64,000 bases of DNA from Verrucomicrobiota bacterium (GCA_023428905.1 JAEYWP010000004.1:248001-312000); one strand, 5' to 3'; positions 1 to 9,162 are shown, counted from the stretch's first letter. Program-made: numbers and translations. Notes: a model not told the origin generated them from the letters alone.

Positions 1-128
1 CGGCTCGATGTCAGCCGCGCATCGACGCGGGCTTTCCTGCGTGCTGCTCCGGATGCGACGCGGCAACGGCAATGCCCGCTTGAGCAGAGCAGCCCCGGCT
101 GTCATCGTGGAGGCAACCTCCCGACCCC

Positions 129-1202
129 ATGCTCAAACCCCTTGGCCTCGTCGTTCTCGCACTCGTGTCATGCCTCGCCTCCACCGCCCCGGGTGCGCCG
201 GGAAAGATGGAGGAATGGACCGACACCCAGGGCAACCGCTTCCGCGGCGAGCCGGTCGAGCTGTATGGCCCGCTGGCCCTGTTTCGCACCGGCCGCAATG
301 CCGGCCGGCGCCTCCCGTTGCGTTTCCTCAAAGAGGAGGACTGCCTGCGCCTCCAGACGGGGGTGGATGCCCAGCCTGCCCGCGCGTCGGACTGGGCCTC
401 GGCCAAGGCGGAACTGAGCGCTGACCTGCCCGGGCGCGTTTCCCGCGTCGTGGAAAAGAAACTACAGGAGGCCGATCTGCGGGGCCGGCCTGAGCCCCTG
501 CTTTATGTGGTGTTTTTTGCGAGCAATGGCGAAGGCGGCTCGTGGGACATGCTCGGGACGGCGTCGCAGCCCTATTGGGATCTCCAGGGAAAGTTTCCCC
601 AGCAGGTCGAGGGTGTGTTGTATGGGCTGAGGCACTCTGTTTCCGAGCACAGCAATATGGCTGTGACCATGAATGTGCCCTACCTGGTTTGTGATTTCTA
701 CGATCAGGGAAAAGTGGATGCGCTGGAGCGGCTGGCGCCTGGGGAAGGCTACGCGCTGGCGGTTTTGTCGCGGCACGGCGTCCCGGTCTTTTTCCTGGCG
801 AATCCGGACAAGGAGGCGACGGCGAAGGTCTTTGCGGATGTCATGGCGATGCTGGAGCTGATGAAGCCGGAGAATCCCAAGGCGTGGGGCGACCGCCGGT
901 ATTATGTCAGCGCGCTCCAACTCGCGAAATTTGCGCAGGGCCGTGCCGATCCGGTGCTGATTGGAAATCCGATCATGGCGGAGGGCCTGAAACAGCGGAA
1001 AATCTACCAGTTTGAGGCTCAGCTCCAGGTGAAGGCGGACGGGACCATTGGGTCTGTCACGGTTTCGCCGAATCCCGCCATCTCCGAAAAGATGGCAGCG
1101 GCCATTGCCACTGCGCTCGGCAAGGCCGCGCTGGTGCCGGCGGTTGAGAACGGCGTATTTGTCGACGGCACGTACACCTATCGCTTCGACGTCGCGCCGT
1201 AG
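129..1202 (+). CDS. Exported protein with SHD1-like N-terminus and TonB-like C-terminus
   Basis: 357 residues. Residues 1-22 are a hydrophobic signal sequence. LVSC at 12-15 also fits a lipobox, so it may be a short-signal lipoprotein. Residues 30-76 (WTDTQGNRFRG, then a short beta-rich run ending in LKEEDCLRL) resemble the SHD1-like module common in secreted Verrucomicrobia and Planctomycetes proteins. The middle has a thioredoxin-like look (LLYVVFFAS) but no CxxC. Residues 291-357 resemble the TonB C-terminal fold seen in stand-alone periplasmic proteins. It converges on the isomerase gene 12 bases away. The function is unknown; the domain readings are by eye. Confidence 0.75.
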   Translation: MLKPLGLVVLALVSCLASTAPGAPGKMEEWTDTQGNRFRGEPVELYGPLALFRTGRNAGRRLPLRFLKEEDCLRLQTGVDAQPARASDWASAKAELSADLPGRVSRVVEKKLQEADLRGRPEPLLYVVFFASNGEGGSWDMLGTASQPYWDLQGKFPQQVEGVLYGLRHSVSEHSNMAVTMNVPYLVCDFYDQGKVDALERLAPGEGYALAVLSRHGVPVFFLANPDKEATAKVFADVMAMLELMKPENPKAWGDRRYYVSALQLAKFAQGRADPVLIGNPIMAEGLKQRKIYQFEAQLQVKADGTIGSVTVSPNPAISEKMAAAIATALGKAALVPAVENGVFVDGTYTYRFDVAP

Positions 1203-1214
1203 GCGACCCGCGCT

Positions 1215-2117
1215 TCAGGTGTCGAATCCGACGGGGTTAGGCACGTAGCTGGCCCGGCACTGCTTGAGGTATTTCAGGCCGTGGACCTGGCCGGTGAGTT
1301 CAAGCGCATCCTTGTAGACCGGGTCGTGCCAGCCCTCGATGTCGATCGACCCTTTGTAGCCGTGGCGGCGAAGTTCGCTGATGACCTCGGTCCAGTTGGT
1401 GTCGCCAAATCCGGGCGTGCGATGCCAGGCGAAATAATTGGGCCCGTGGATACCCTGGGTGCGCACGACATCCCAGTGGATCGTCGCGTCCTTGCCATGC
1501 AGGTGAAAGATCTTCGGCACCCACCGCCGCAGCTGGGGGAGCGGCTCGATCAGCTGTGTCATCTGGTGGCAGGGCTCCCACTCGAGCCCAAGGTTCGACG
1601 CCGGCACCGCGTCAAAGATCAGCTCCCACGCGGTGGGATTGTGGGCGATGTTCCAGCGTCCTGTCTGCCAGCTTCCCCCCATTGGGCAGTTTTCAAAGGC
1701 TAGCCGGACCCCGCGGTCGGCGGCGCGCTGGACCAGCGGACCGAAGACTTCCTTGAACCGTGGCAGGCTTTCCGGGATCGGGCGATCGGGCAGGCGTCCG
1801 GTGAAGCCGCAGACCAGGTCGCAGTCGAAGTCGCGCGCATGGTCGATGCAGGTCTCCCACGCCGCACGGGTTTCCAGGTCGATCGGCTCAGTGCCCAGCG
1901 GGTTGCCGTAAATGCCGAGCGACGAGACCACGGCGTCGCTGCCGGCGAGCACATCGAGGACGCGCGGGGCGAGCTCGGGGAGCGCGGTGGCATGCAGGTG
2001 CTGCCAGAAGTTGATCTGGAAGCTTTCGAAACCGTGCGGGAGCAGGGCCTCGATGTAGTCGGCGGTGCGGGGTCCCTTGCCGGCGAGGGTGCCAATGCGG
2101 ATGTCGGGCGTGGTCAT
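1215..2117 (-). CDS. Sugar phosphate isomerase/epimerase (xylose isomerase-like TIM barrel)
   Basis: 300 residues from MTTPDIRIG. A longer frame upstream would overlap the oxidoreductase gene, so this Met was chosen. The family is a TIM barrel that isomerises or epimerises sugars using a divalent metal. Visible metal-site segments are FENCPMGG, LGLEWEPCHQ, FHLHGKD and SIDIEGWHDP, supplying Glu/His ligands in the family order. The gene lies 41 bases downstream of a Gfo/Idh/MocA oxidoreductase on the same strand. This pairing is typical of inositol or unusual-sugar catabolism. The substrate cannot be told from sequence. Confidence 0.85.
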   Translation of the reverse strand: MTTPDIRIGTLAGKGPRTADYIEALLPHGFESFQINFWQHLHATALPELAPRVLDVLAGSDAVVSSLGIYGNPLGTEPIDLETRAAWETCIDHARDFDCDLVCGFTGRLPDRPIPESLPRFKEVFGPLVQRAADRGVRLAFENCPMGGSWQTGRWNIAHNPTAWELIFDAVPASNLGLEWEPCHQMTQLIEPLPQLRRWVPKIFHLHGKDATIHWDVVRTQGIHGPNYFAWHRTPGFGDTNWTEVISELRRHGYKGSIDIEGWHDPVYKDALELTGQVHGLKYLKQCRASYVPNPVGFDT

Positions 2118-2158
2118 AAAGAGAGAGGGAATGTGGAGGGGTCGGTTGCGCAAGGCGC

Positions 2159-3211
2159 TCAGCGCAGCGTGATGGTCCGGCCGGCCTCGTGGGACCGTTC
2201 GCACGCGTCGAGCAGGCGTTGGATCTGGGCACCGCGGGCAAAGTCCGGCTGGTCATTTTTACCGCGCTGGATGCTGCCGACAAAACGCTGGTAGAGGGTG
2301 GGCACAGCGGGCGCGGTCACGGTTTTCCAGGGGCCGGTCTTGCCGTCCTTTTTCTGGATAAAGCAGGCCTCATAGTCGTAATAGGACTTATCCAGATCGA
2401 GGCGGAAGGCACCGTATTCACCATGGATGGACAGGGAGAGGGAATTCACGTGGCCGGTGGCGAGGCGCGTGGTTTGGAGTGCGCCGGTGGCGCCGCCCTC
2501 GTATTCGACGGTGATGATGGCGCTGTCGTTGGCATCGAGCGGATACTCGCGGATCCGGTCGCGCGGGGCCTTCTTGAAGGTCTTGAGGTGGCAGTTGACG
2601 GACACGATGTCGCCCACGGGAAAGCTGGCGAAGTCCAGCAGGTGCACACCGACGTCGCCGAGCACTCCCTTGCTCCCATGCTTTTGGGAGAGCCGCCAGA
2701 GCCATTGGGGGCCGGTCTTCCAGTCGCCCCATTCCTTCGAGGTGAGCCAGCTCTGCAGGTAGTGGGCCTGGACGTGGAAGATGCGGCCGAGGTCGCCCTT
2801 CCTCACCCGGGCGGCGACCTGCTGGAGTGCGGCGCTGTTGCGGTAGGAGAAGTTGACCAGGTTGATTCTGCCGGATTCGGAGGCGATTCGCGCCATTTTG
2901 CGTGCATCCGCGTAGTCGGTGGCGAGGGGCTTTTCGCAGAAGACATGTTTGCCCGCGGCGAGCGCCTCCATCGACAGCGGCGCGTGGTAGCGGTCTGGCG
3001 TGACATTGGAAATCGCGTCGACCTCGCAGGTGTGCAGGAGCTGGGTGAGGTCGGCGTAGACGAAGGGGATGTGGAACTCCGTGGCGAAGTCCTGGGCCTT
3101 GCCCACATCCACGTCACAGCAGGCCATGAGCTTCACCCCGTCGAGGGCGGCGAATTGGCGGGCGTGCGAGTGGGCCATCCCGCCGGTGCCGACGATTGCG
3201 AGCTTGAGCAT
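2159..3211 (-). CDS. Gfo/Idh/MocA family NAD(P)-dependent oxidoreductase
   Basis: 350 residues from MLKLAIVGTGG. The upstream extension has no recognisable domain and was dropped. The N-terminal Rossmann fold has the dinucleotide motif VGTGGMAHSH. The family motif CEKPLA lies near residue 95, and GDVGVHLLDF carries the usual catalytic-region His in the C-terminal alpha/beta domain. These enzymes oxidise or reduce sugars, inositols or their derivatives in the cytoplasm. It is probably co-transcribed with the downstream isomerase. It is divergent from arsM across 115 bases, so the two promoters may share this gap. Confidence 0.9.
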   Translation of the reverse strand: MLKLAIVGTGGMAHSHARQFAALDGVKLMACCDVDVGKAQDFATEFHIPFVYADLTQLLHTCEVDAISNVTPDRYHAPLSMEALAAGKHVFCEKPLATDYADARKMARIASESGRINLVNFSYRNSAALQQVAARVRKGDLGRIFHVQAHYLQSWLTSKEWGDWKTGPQWLWRLSQKHGSKGVLGDVGVHLLDFASFPVGDIVSVNCHLKTFKKAPRDRIREYPLDANDSAIITVEYEGGATGALQTTRLATGHVNSLSLSIHGEYGAFRLDLDKSYYDYEACFIQKKDGKTGPWKTVTAPAVPTLYQRFVGSIQRGKNDQPDFARGAQIQRLLDACERSHEAGRTITLR

Positions 3212-3326
3212 GATGTTAGGACACCTCTCCCGGACCGCGCGACAACCGCAAACACGCCAAAAAATCTCCGGGGTGGAGGACGAATCTTTGCGTCCCCCCG
3301 GCTCCGGCTTCGTCCAGAAGGGTGAA

Positions 3327-4187
3327 ATGAAGACCCAACCTGAATCCGAAACCATCCGTGAGGCCGTGCGGCGCCATTATGCAGCGGCCGCCACCCAGTC
3401 CAATGAGGGCACGATCACCTACTGCTGCTCTCCCGAACCGGCCGAATCCTCCTGCGGCTGCCGCGCCGATCGCCAGGCGAAGACGCTCGGTTACACCGAG
3501 GGCGACCTCGCCTCCGTGCCGGAGGGCGCCAACCTCGGGCTGGGGTGCGGCAACCCGGTCGCCATCGCCTCGTTGCAGGCGGGGCAGACGGTCCTGGACC
3601 TCGGTTCTGGTGCCGGGTTTGACGCCTTCCTGGCCGCACGGGCGGTGGGGCCGACGGGGCGCGTGATCGGCGTGGACATGACGCCCGAGATGCTGGCGAA
3701 GGCGCGCACCAATGCACGGACCGGCGGCTACTCCCAGGTGGAGTTTCGTCTGGGTGAGATTGAGGCGCTGCCCGTGGCGGACGGAACCGTCGACGTGATC
3801 ATCTCCAATTGCGTGATCAATCTCTGTCCCGACAAGAGGCCCGTCTACCGCGAGGCCTTTCGGGTGCTCAAGCCCGGCGGCCGCCTCGCCGTATCCGATG
3901 TGGTGGCGCGCGGGGAGTTGCCCGAGGAGGTGAAACGGGACCTCGCGCTGCACAGCGGCTGCCTGGCCGGCGCGACCCCGCACGCCGTCCTGCTGGAGAT
4001 CCTGCGCGAGTCGGGCTTTGAGGAGATTGCAGTCCGCCCGCGCGGCAACACCGACGACGTCATCACCAGCTGGGAGTCCAAGCGCGGCTTCGAGAAGGAC
4101 GTGTTTGCCGCCGAGGTGACGGCGCGAAAACCCGGCGGTGCCTGCTGCGCAAAATCCTGCTGCGCCGAAAGCGGAGAGTCGTCATGA
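3327..4187 (+). CDS. arsM: Arsenite S-adenosylmethionine methyltransferase
   Basis: 286 residues from MKTQPESETI, preceded by a purine-rich AGAAGGG. The longer frame overlaps the divergent oxidoreductase and was trimmed. The SAM-binding motif DLGSGAGFDAFLA is at 91-103. Three cysteines expected to bind As(III) are C74 (GLGCGNP), C162 (SNCVINLCPDK) and C212 (HSGCLAGA), matching the three conserved cysteines of characterised ArsM. Extra pairs occur at C33-C34 and in the tail GACCAKSCCAES. ArsM methylates arsenite stepwise in the cytoplasm to less toxic or volatile products. The gene overlaps the next by ATGA. No arsR-like repressor is nearby. Confidence 0.93.
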   Translation: MKTQPESETIREAVRRHYAAAATQSNEGTITYCCSPEPAESSCGCRADRQAKTLGYTEGDLASVPEGANLGLGCGNPVAIASLQAGQTVLDLGSGAGFDAFLAARAVGPTGRVIGVDMTPEMLAKARTNARTGGYSQVEFRLGEIEALPVADGTVDVIISNCVINLCPDKRPVYREAFRVLKPGGRLAVSDVVARGELPEEVKRDLALHSGCLAGATPHAVLLEILRESGFEEIAVRPRGNTDDVITSWESKRGFEKDVFAAEVTARKPGGACCAKSCCAESGESS

Positions 4188-4624
4188 TGCTGGCTTCCGT
4201 GAAGACCGACATCGTTTACCGTGCCCTGACTGCGGAGGACATCCCGGCTGCGCGCGCCCTCTGGGGCGCGGCGCCCGGGGTCGAGCTGGCGGAGGGGGAC
4301 AGCCCCTCCGAACTGCTGGCGTATGTCGCCCGCAACCCCGGCATGAGCCAGGCGGCGGTCGTGGGATCGACCCTTGCCGCGGCGGTCCTCGCCGGGCAGG
4401 ACGGGCGTCGCGGTTACCTCTACCACCTGGCGGTGGACGCGCGGTTCCAGGGGCGGGGGATTGGCCGGGTGCTGGTGGAGCGAAGCCTCGCTGCGCTCCG
4501 TCAGGCGGGCCTGACCCGGGCGCTCATCCTCGTGGCGGCGGATAATGCCGGGGGGGCCGCGTTTTGGTCCCGCGTCGGCTGGGAGCCGCTCGAGGAGGCG
4601 CGCCCGATGGGAATCGATCTCTGA
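4184..4624 (+). CDS. GNAT family N-acetyltransferase in the arsM operon
   Basis: 146 residues. It overlaps arsM by four bases (ATGA), implying translational coupling. The GNAT acetyl-CoA loop is visible as LAVDARFQGRGIGRVLVE, followed by AADNAGGAAFWSRVGW, the usual beta-5/alpha-4 segment. No other domain is present. The substrate is unknown. Position suggests a role linked to arsenic handling, as GNAT genes of the ArsN type occur in arsenic operons, but sequence alone does not assign it to ArsN. A start three bases later (second Met) is equally possible. Confidence 0.82.
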   Translation: MMLASVKTDIVYRALTAEDIPAARALWGAAPGVELAEGDSPSELLAYVARNPGMSQAAVVGSTLAAAVLAGQDGRRGYLYHLAVDARFQGRGIGRVLVERSLAALRQAGLTRALILVAADNAGGAAFWSRVGWEPLEEARPMGIDL

Positions 4625-4625
4625 C

Positions 4626-5252
4626 ATGGTCTCGCACGCATCCCCCTCCGACACGATCGAGGCCCTCTGGCGCGAGCTTGCGCAACCACTTCGTGGATAC
4701 TTGCGGCGCCGCGCTCGCAGCGAGGTGGATGCGGACGACCTGCTGCAGACGGTGTTCGTGCGGGCCCACCGGCAGCTCCCGACCCTGCGGGACCCCGGCC
4801 GGCTCCAGGGCTGGATCTACCGGATCGCCCGCAATGCCGTGATCGACTATTACAGGACTCGCCGCGAATCCCTCCCGTTGGAAGCCGAGGCGGAGCCCTC
4901 CGAGCCCGACGGGCGCGATGCGGTGGACCTGACGGCTTCGCTGCGCCGTTTCATCGCCGCCCTCCCGCCGCTTTACCGCGAGCCCCTGGTGCGCCACGAG
5001 TTCCAGGGCCAGCCGATGGCGGAGGTGGCGGCGGCCCTGGGTCTGACGGAAACGGCGGCCAAATCGCGCGTGCGGCGGGCGCGGCTTCTCCTCCGGGAGA
5101 TGCTGGACCGCTGCTGCCGCTTTGAGTTTGACCGCCGCGGGCGGGTGATCGACGCGGTGCCACGCGAGACGCCGTCCGGTTCAGGCGACTGCCGGTGCGG
5201 TGCCGGGCAGGAGCGGACGGTGCGCCCGCGGGTCAGGCGGCGGCGCGGCTGA
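4626..5252 (+). CDS. sigZ: RNA polymerase sigma factor, SigZ-like ECF type
   Basis: 208 residues, starting one base after the GNAT stop codon. Sigma region 2 covers about residues 15-80 (DADDLLQTVFVRAHR, GWIYRIARNAVIDYY). Region 4 covers about 105-160 (LPPLYREPLVRHEFQG, then the helix-turn-helix GLTETAAKSRVRRARL). The C-terminal extension, with CC at 163-164 followed by FEFDRRGRVID, matches the SigZ subgroup. A second cysteine pair CRC at 189-191 follows. No anti-sigma factor is adjacent. Placement in an arsM operon suggests it controls this operon, possibly sensing metal or metalloid through the cysteines (inference). Its last 20 bases overlap the convergent MFS gene. Confidence 0.87.
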   Translation: MVSHASPSDTIEALWRELAQPLRGYLRRRARSEVDADDLLQTVFVRAHRQLPTLRDPGRLQGWIYRIARNAVIDYYRTRRESLPLEAEAEPSEPDGRDAVDLTASLRRFIAALPPLYREPLVRHEFQGQPMAEVAAALGLTETAAKSRVRRARLLLREMLDRCCRFEFDRRGRVIDAVPRETPSGSGDCRCGAGQERTVRPRVRRRRG

Positions 5253-6507
5253 CGGAGCCTCCGGCGGTGGTCGGCTCGAGGGGACGTGCCTTCGGGTCGG
5301 GCTCGTCCGGCCGGGCGGGCACGTAGAGGAGCGCGAGGCTCAGGGCGGAGAACAGGGTGCAGCCGATGAAGACTCCGCGGTGTCCAAAATTCCCCGACAG
5401 GGTGCCGAAAAGCAGGTAGCCGAGGGTGGAGCCGATGCGCTGCGCCGTGGCATAGAGGTTGGTGGCGCTGCCCGGGTGGTGCGGCAGGTAGTTTTGGAAA
5501 TAGGTGATGGCCACGCCCGAGGTCACCGCGACAACGGCGGCGGAGAGAACCTGGATCGGATAAATGTGCCAGGGCGCGCGCACCACCGCCAGCAGGGCGT
5601 AGTAGGCAATGGCGATGAACACACCCAGGCGGATGATCCGGGCGGGATCCTGCCGGCTCGCGAGCAGGCCAAAATAGAGCATGAGGGGCAGCTCGAAGAC
5701 GGGGGCGATCGAATAGATGATGCCCACGTGGTGTTCGTTGCCCCCGAGGTCCTGGATCGCCAGGAGGGGCAGGTTCATCATTCCAATCGTGCCCGAGGCG
5801 AAGATCAGGACGAAGCCGGCGAAATGGGCGAAGACATCGGGGCGCCGGAGCACCGTCACCACTGACTCACTACGGGGCGCGGTGCCGGCGGAGGGCAGCG
5901 CGCGGGGCGAGGCGGGGACAAAGAACCAGGCGGTGCCAAAAAAGGCGGCAAAGCAGGCCGCGGCCGCGAGAAACAGCCCGGTGTAGGAGAAGGCCACCAT
6001 CATCCAGGAGGCGATGGCCGGGCCGACCGTCCAGGAGAGCGCGAAGAACATGCGGAAGGCGTTCATGTAGAACGGACCCTCCGCCTTGGGCAGGCCGGAA
6101 CGGCCGAGGTGCTCGCGCGCCAGGGCAAAAACCTGGGAGAAGGTGATGGAGGAGATGCCGAGGACCAGGGCGCCGATCAGGAGCAGGGCGGCGTAGTCGC
6201 GGACAAAGGCGAAGCCGATGTACCCAATCGCTCCCGACGCGCTACCGAGCAGGAGCATCGACCGGCGGCTGTAGCGCACGTCGGAGTAGTGGGCGAGGAC
6301 CGTGCCGAAGCCGATGCCCGCCACGGCCGTGCAGGTCATGAAGACGCTGAAGGCGCCCGGGCTCATGCCCGCCTCGATCGTGCCGAACATCGACATGAAC
6401 GGCACCACGAAGGAGTAGGCGAGGCCCAGCAGGACGTTCAGGACCAGAACGACCCGAAAATCGCGTTGGAGGAAAAGAGGGCGGCACCGCTGCACCAGGC
6501 TGTACAT
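5233..6507 (-). CDS. MFS sugar efflux transporter (SET family)
   Basis: 424 residues from MYSLVQRC. The 27-residue upstream extension is Pro/Arg-rich and unlike a membrane protein start. There are about twelve hydrophobic segments. Segments such as QVFALAREH, TVGPAIASW, NLPLLAI, FELPLMLYFGL and YFQNYLP closely recall E. coli SetA/SetB, which export sugars and sugar analogues. It is an inner-membrane proton-coupled exporter. It lies next to a ROK sugar kinase, consistent with disposal of excess or phosphorylatable sugar. The extreme C-terminus is soluble and overlaps the convergent sigma factor gene. Confidence 0.88.
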   Translation of the reverse strand: MYSLVQRCRPLFLQRDFRVVLVLNVLLGLAYSFVVPFMSMFGTIEAGMSPGAFSVFMTCTAVAGIGFGTVLAHYSDVRYSRRSMLLLGSASGAIGYIGFAFVRDYAALLLIGALVLGISSITFSQVFALAREHLGRSGLPKAEGPFYMNAFRMFFALSWTVGPAIASWMMVAFSYTGLFLAAAACFAAFFGTAWFFVPASPRALPSAGTAPRSESVVTVLRRPDVFAHFAGFVLIFASGTIGMMNLPLLAIQDLGGNEHHVGIIYSIAPVFELPLMLYFGLLASRQDPARIIRLGVFIAIAYYALLAVVRAPWHIYPIQVLSAAVVAVTSGVAITYFQNYLPHHPGSATNLYATAQRIGSTLGYLLFGTLSGNFGHRGVFIGCTLFSALSLALLYVPARPDEPDPKARPLEPTTAGGSVSRAAA

Positions 6508-6585
6508 GGAAGGAACCCGGAAGCCTGCCCAGGGGTGGGCGCCGCCGCGAATGCGCGGCGGGAAACACGTTAGAATGCGAAGCGA

Positions 6586-6615
6586 CAAAAAGAGCGGCCC
6601 GCAGGGGGGCCGCTC
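6586..6615 (-). terminator. Rho-independent terminator of the ROK kinase gene
   Basis: A nine-base-pair GC stem (GAGCGGCCC at 6592-6600 with GGGCCGCTC at 6607-6615) and six-base loop. On the minus strand it is followed by five T residues. It lies 44 bases past the ROK kinase stop codon and separates that gene from the MFS gene downstream. Confidence 0.8.
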
Positions 6616-6658
6616 GAAAAGATGCCGGGGCGGGCAAGGATGCCCGTGGCCCTCTGAC

Positions 6659-7708
6659 TTAGCAGGCGGGCTTGAGCTTCGAGGTATAGAGTGCCACCAG
6701 GGCCGCCCCGATTGCCTGCGAGAGTTCGCCGAGGGTGGCGGGGACGATGCGCATGCGCGCGCGCTGGGCGGGCCAGAGGTAGGGTGCAGCCGCCTCCTTG
6801 AGGATACGGAGGTAGCGCTCGCGGAATTCCGGAGTGGTGGATTCCGGATCCATCAGGCCACCACCAATCACGACAAATTCCGGGTCGAGGGCCATGGCCA
6901 GGCTGGCCACGTGGAGGCCCATCACCTTGGCCTGGAAGTCGAAGATCTCGAGTGCGAGGGCATCGCCCTTCTGAGCCCGGCCGCGCAGCGAGAGCACCTT
7001 CTCCTTCGGGGTAAGGGTGGAGGCGTTGAGCTCGTGACCAGGAAATTTCTTGAGGATGTCCTCCAACAGGTGGGGCAGGCCGGAAATGGTGGTGTACGCC
7101 TCGACGCAGCCCCAATCGCGCCCGCAACCGCAGGGATACGGGCGAACTCCGCCGAGGAGATGGAGCGGGGCGGGCATGTGCGCACCCTCCATTCCGGCAA
7201 AGGTGTCGCCATCGAGCGGGAGCCCGTTCGGGTCGATGTAGGCGCAACCCAGGCCGGAGCCGGGGGCCAGCATCAGAACGCCCGCCTTGCGATCGCCACG
7301 CACGCGATGGGCTTCACCCACACCGCCGTAGTTGCCGTCGTTGCCAACCACGAGGGGGATCTGACGCCCCGCCGCCGCCGCCAGGGCTTGGCTGTATTCG
7401 GTGTAGAAGTCCCAACCTTCGAATGACTTCGGAAGATTGGCGGAGCGGTCCAGCACCCCGTAACGTTGGTACGGCCCGGGGATTGCGAGACCCACGCCCT
7501 GAACCTGGGCCCAGGTGAGCTGGTTCTGGGAAAGGAAGCCGCTCACCCCTTCGACCCAACCCTTGACCACGGCGGCAGTGCCGAGCTGGGAGTTGGTGGA
7601 GCTCTGGAGCAGCTTGGTCGAGATGATCGAACCATCTGTCCAGACGCCGCCGGTCTTCGAGGTCGTCGCGCCGCTGTCTGTGCCGATAAACACGCCTTGG
7701 TTTGTCAT
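6659..7708 (-). CDS. ROK family sugar kinase
   Basis: 349 residues. The N-terminal phosphate-binding motif GTDSGATTSK, the GLAIPGPY segment and the catalytic-region VVGNDGNYGGVGE are ROK features. The zinc-binding signature CGCGRDWGCVEAY is complete. ROK kinases phosphorylate glucose, N-acetylmannosamine, N-acetylglucosamine or fructose in the cytoplasm; the exact sugar is not readable here. There is no N-terminal helix-turn-helix, so it is an enzyme and not a ROK repressor. A terminator follows it, so it is probably a single-gene unit. Confidence 0.9.
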   Translation of the reverse strand: MTNQGVFIGTDSGATTSKTGGVWTDGSIISTKLLQSSTNSQLGTAAVVKGWVEGVSGFLSQNQLTWAQVQGVGLAIPGPYQRYGVLDRSANLPKSFEGWDFYTEYSQALAAAAGRQIPLVVGNDGNYGGVGEAHRVRGDRKAGVLMLAPGSGLGCAYIDPNGLPLDGDTFAGMEGAHMPAPLHLLGGVRPYPCGCGRDWGCVEAYTTISGLPHLLEDILKKFPGHELNASTLTPKEKVLSLRGRAQKGDALALEIFDFQAKVMGLHVASLAMALDPEFVVIGGGLMDPESTTPEFRERYLRILKEAAAPYLWPAQRARMRIVPATLGELSQAIGAALVALYTSKLKPAC

Positions 7709-7870
7709 AGAGGGTGAAGCCCTCGTTGGTGAAACAAGGTGATGCGGGTGGCAACACGTCTCTCGGTCGAACGTACTCAGACGTTTGGGCGAAGGGGATT
7801 TCGGATTCTCGATTCGTGATGCTTATTGGGTGATTTGCAGAGGCTGGGCGCATGCCCCTGGGCTCGCTGG

Positions 7871-8902
7871 CTAAATCTCGTAGTTGTGGCGCGCGCCGGA
7901 GCGCGCCCGGTTGATCATCACTGCAGTGGCGACACCGGCGACCGCGGCCATGGCGGCGGTGGTCCAGCCCGGATGCATGCTGGCCTGGGTGTAGAAGCTG
8001 CGTTTCATCACGTACCCCGGATGGGAGCCTCGCACGCGCCCGCCCTCGCCCGCGCGGTGCAGGGTCCCCTCGTAATCGCGGGCCGGCTCGTCCTTCATCT
8101 GGCCGGCGACAAAGGCGCGGCTGGCCACCTTGTCCATCACTCCCGGCATCGTCCGCATCCCCACACTCATCAGTCTCGAGCTGCTGCCGATATAGAGATC
8201 GCGTTTTGGGTGGGCGGCGGCGAACAGGATGGCGCGGGCGACCTCCTCCGGCGGATACACCGGGGCGGGGACGTCGGGCTGATTGGGCACATATTTCTTC
8301 GCATGCTCCGGGAAGGGTGTGTCGATGCTGCCCGGCTTGATCAGGGTGACGGAGACCGGCGCCTGGTCGTGAATCAGCTCCATCCGCAGGGCGTCGGTGA
8401 AGCCCTTGATTGCGTGTTTGCTGGCCGAATACATCCCCTGCAGGGGAATTGCCATGTCGGAGACCACGCTGCCCACGTTGATCAGGGCGCCGCCGCGGGA
8501 CTTGAGGTGAGCCACGGCGATGAGCGAGCCGTAGACCACGCCCCAGAAATTCGTCTGGAAAAGACGCTGGCTGTCCTCGTCCGCGATCTCCTCGAGTTTG
8601 CCGTAGATGCTGACGCCGGCGTCGTTCACCCAGGTGTCGAAACCGCCGAAGCGGGCGATCGCCGCATCAGCGATGCGCTGGACATCGTCGCGGCGCCCCA
8701 CGTCCGCCACGACGTGGGTGGCTTCGCCCCCGTTGGCGGTGATTTCTGCGCTGATGGCGCTAAGCGCCTCTTCGTTGCGGGCGGCGAGTACGACACGTGC
8801 ACCCTGCTCGGCGGCGGCGCGCGCGGTTGCCAGGCCAATGCCACTGGACGCGCCCGTGATGACGATGACCTGCTGGGAGACGGGTTTGAGTTGGAAGGGC
8901 AT
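7871..8902 (-). CDS. Short-chain dehydrogenase with C-terminal membrane helix
   Basis: 343 residues. The NAD(P)-binding motif TGASSGIG lies near residue 18. VNDAGVS stands for the NAG motif. The active-site Ser sits in NVGSVVSD and the Tyr/Lys pair in YSASKHA, so the classical SDR tetrad is intact. The protein is about 90 residues longer than a typical SDR. The extension ends in a hydrophobic stretch (AMAAVAGVATAVMI) followed by Arg residues, suggesting a single C-terminal membrane anchor. The substrate is unknown. Flanking gaps are 162 and 260 bases, so it appears monocistronic. Confidence 0.88.
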   Translation of the reverse strand: MPFQLKPVSQQVIVITGASSGIGLATARAAAEQGARVVLAARNEEALSAISAEITANGGEATHVVADVGRRDDVQRIADAAIARFGGFDTWVNDAGVSIYGKLEEIADEDSQRLFQTNFWGVVYGSLIAVAHLKSRGGALINVGSVVSDMAIPLQGMYSASKHAIKGFTDALRMELIHDQAPVSVTLIKPGSIDTPFPEHAKKYVPNQPDVPAPVYPPEEVARAILFAAAHPKRDLYIGSSSRLMSVGMRTMPGVMDKVASRAFVAGQMKDEPARDYEGTLHRAGEGGRVRGSHPGYVMKRSFYTQASMHPGWTTAAMAAVAGVATAVMINRARSGARHNYEI

Positions 8903-9162
8903 GATGAATCCTCGGTTAAGTTGCAGAAGCGGGCTGCGCGCAGGCGCGACCCTTGTTTGCCGTCACTTAACCCCAGGGCTGGGCGCGGGGCCATCGGGGC
9001 GGACGCCCATTCGCCTCCGGGAGACTGTGGGGCGGGTGGCCGGGGTGAGGTCGGGTGGGGGTGCGCCCTCGGAGTGTCGGAGGGCGCCGCGATCGGCGTG
9101 GGGGAGGGGCGTCGCGGTCGTGCGGGGTGGGGCACTCCGCCTACAGCGGAAGGAGACCAGCC
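8903..9162. other. Intergenic gap upstream of the SDR gene
   Basis: 260 bases between the divergently ordered ends of the SDR gene (its 5' side) and the small membrane protein gene (its 3' side). It is GC-rich, and reading frames crossing it look like shadows. I see no hairpin with a T-run and no convincing promoter. Confidence 0.4.

Noticed and set aside
2189..3325. A 378-residue plus-strand frame opposite the Gfo/Idh/MocA gene
   Set aside because: It has Gly/Val/Glu-biased shadow composition and no motif; the opposite frame has a complete Rossmann domain.
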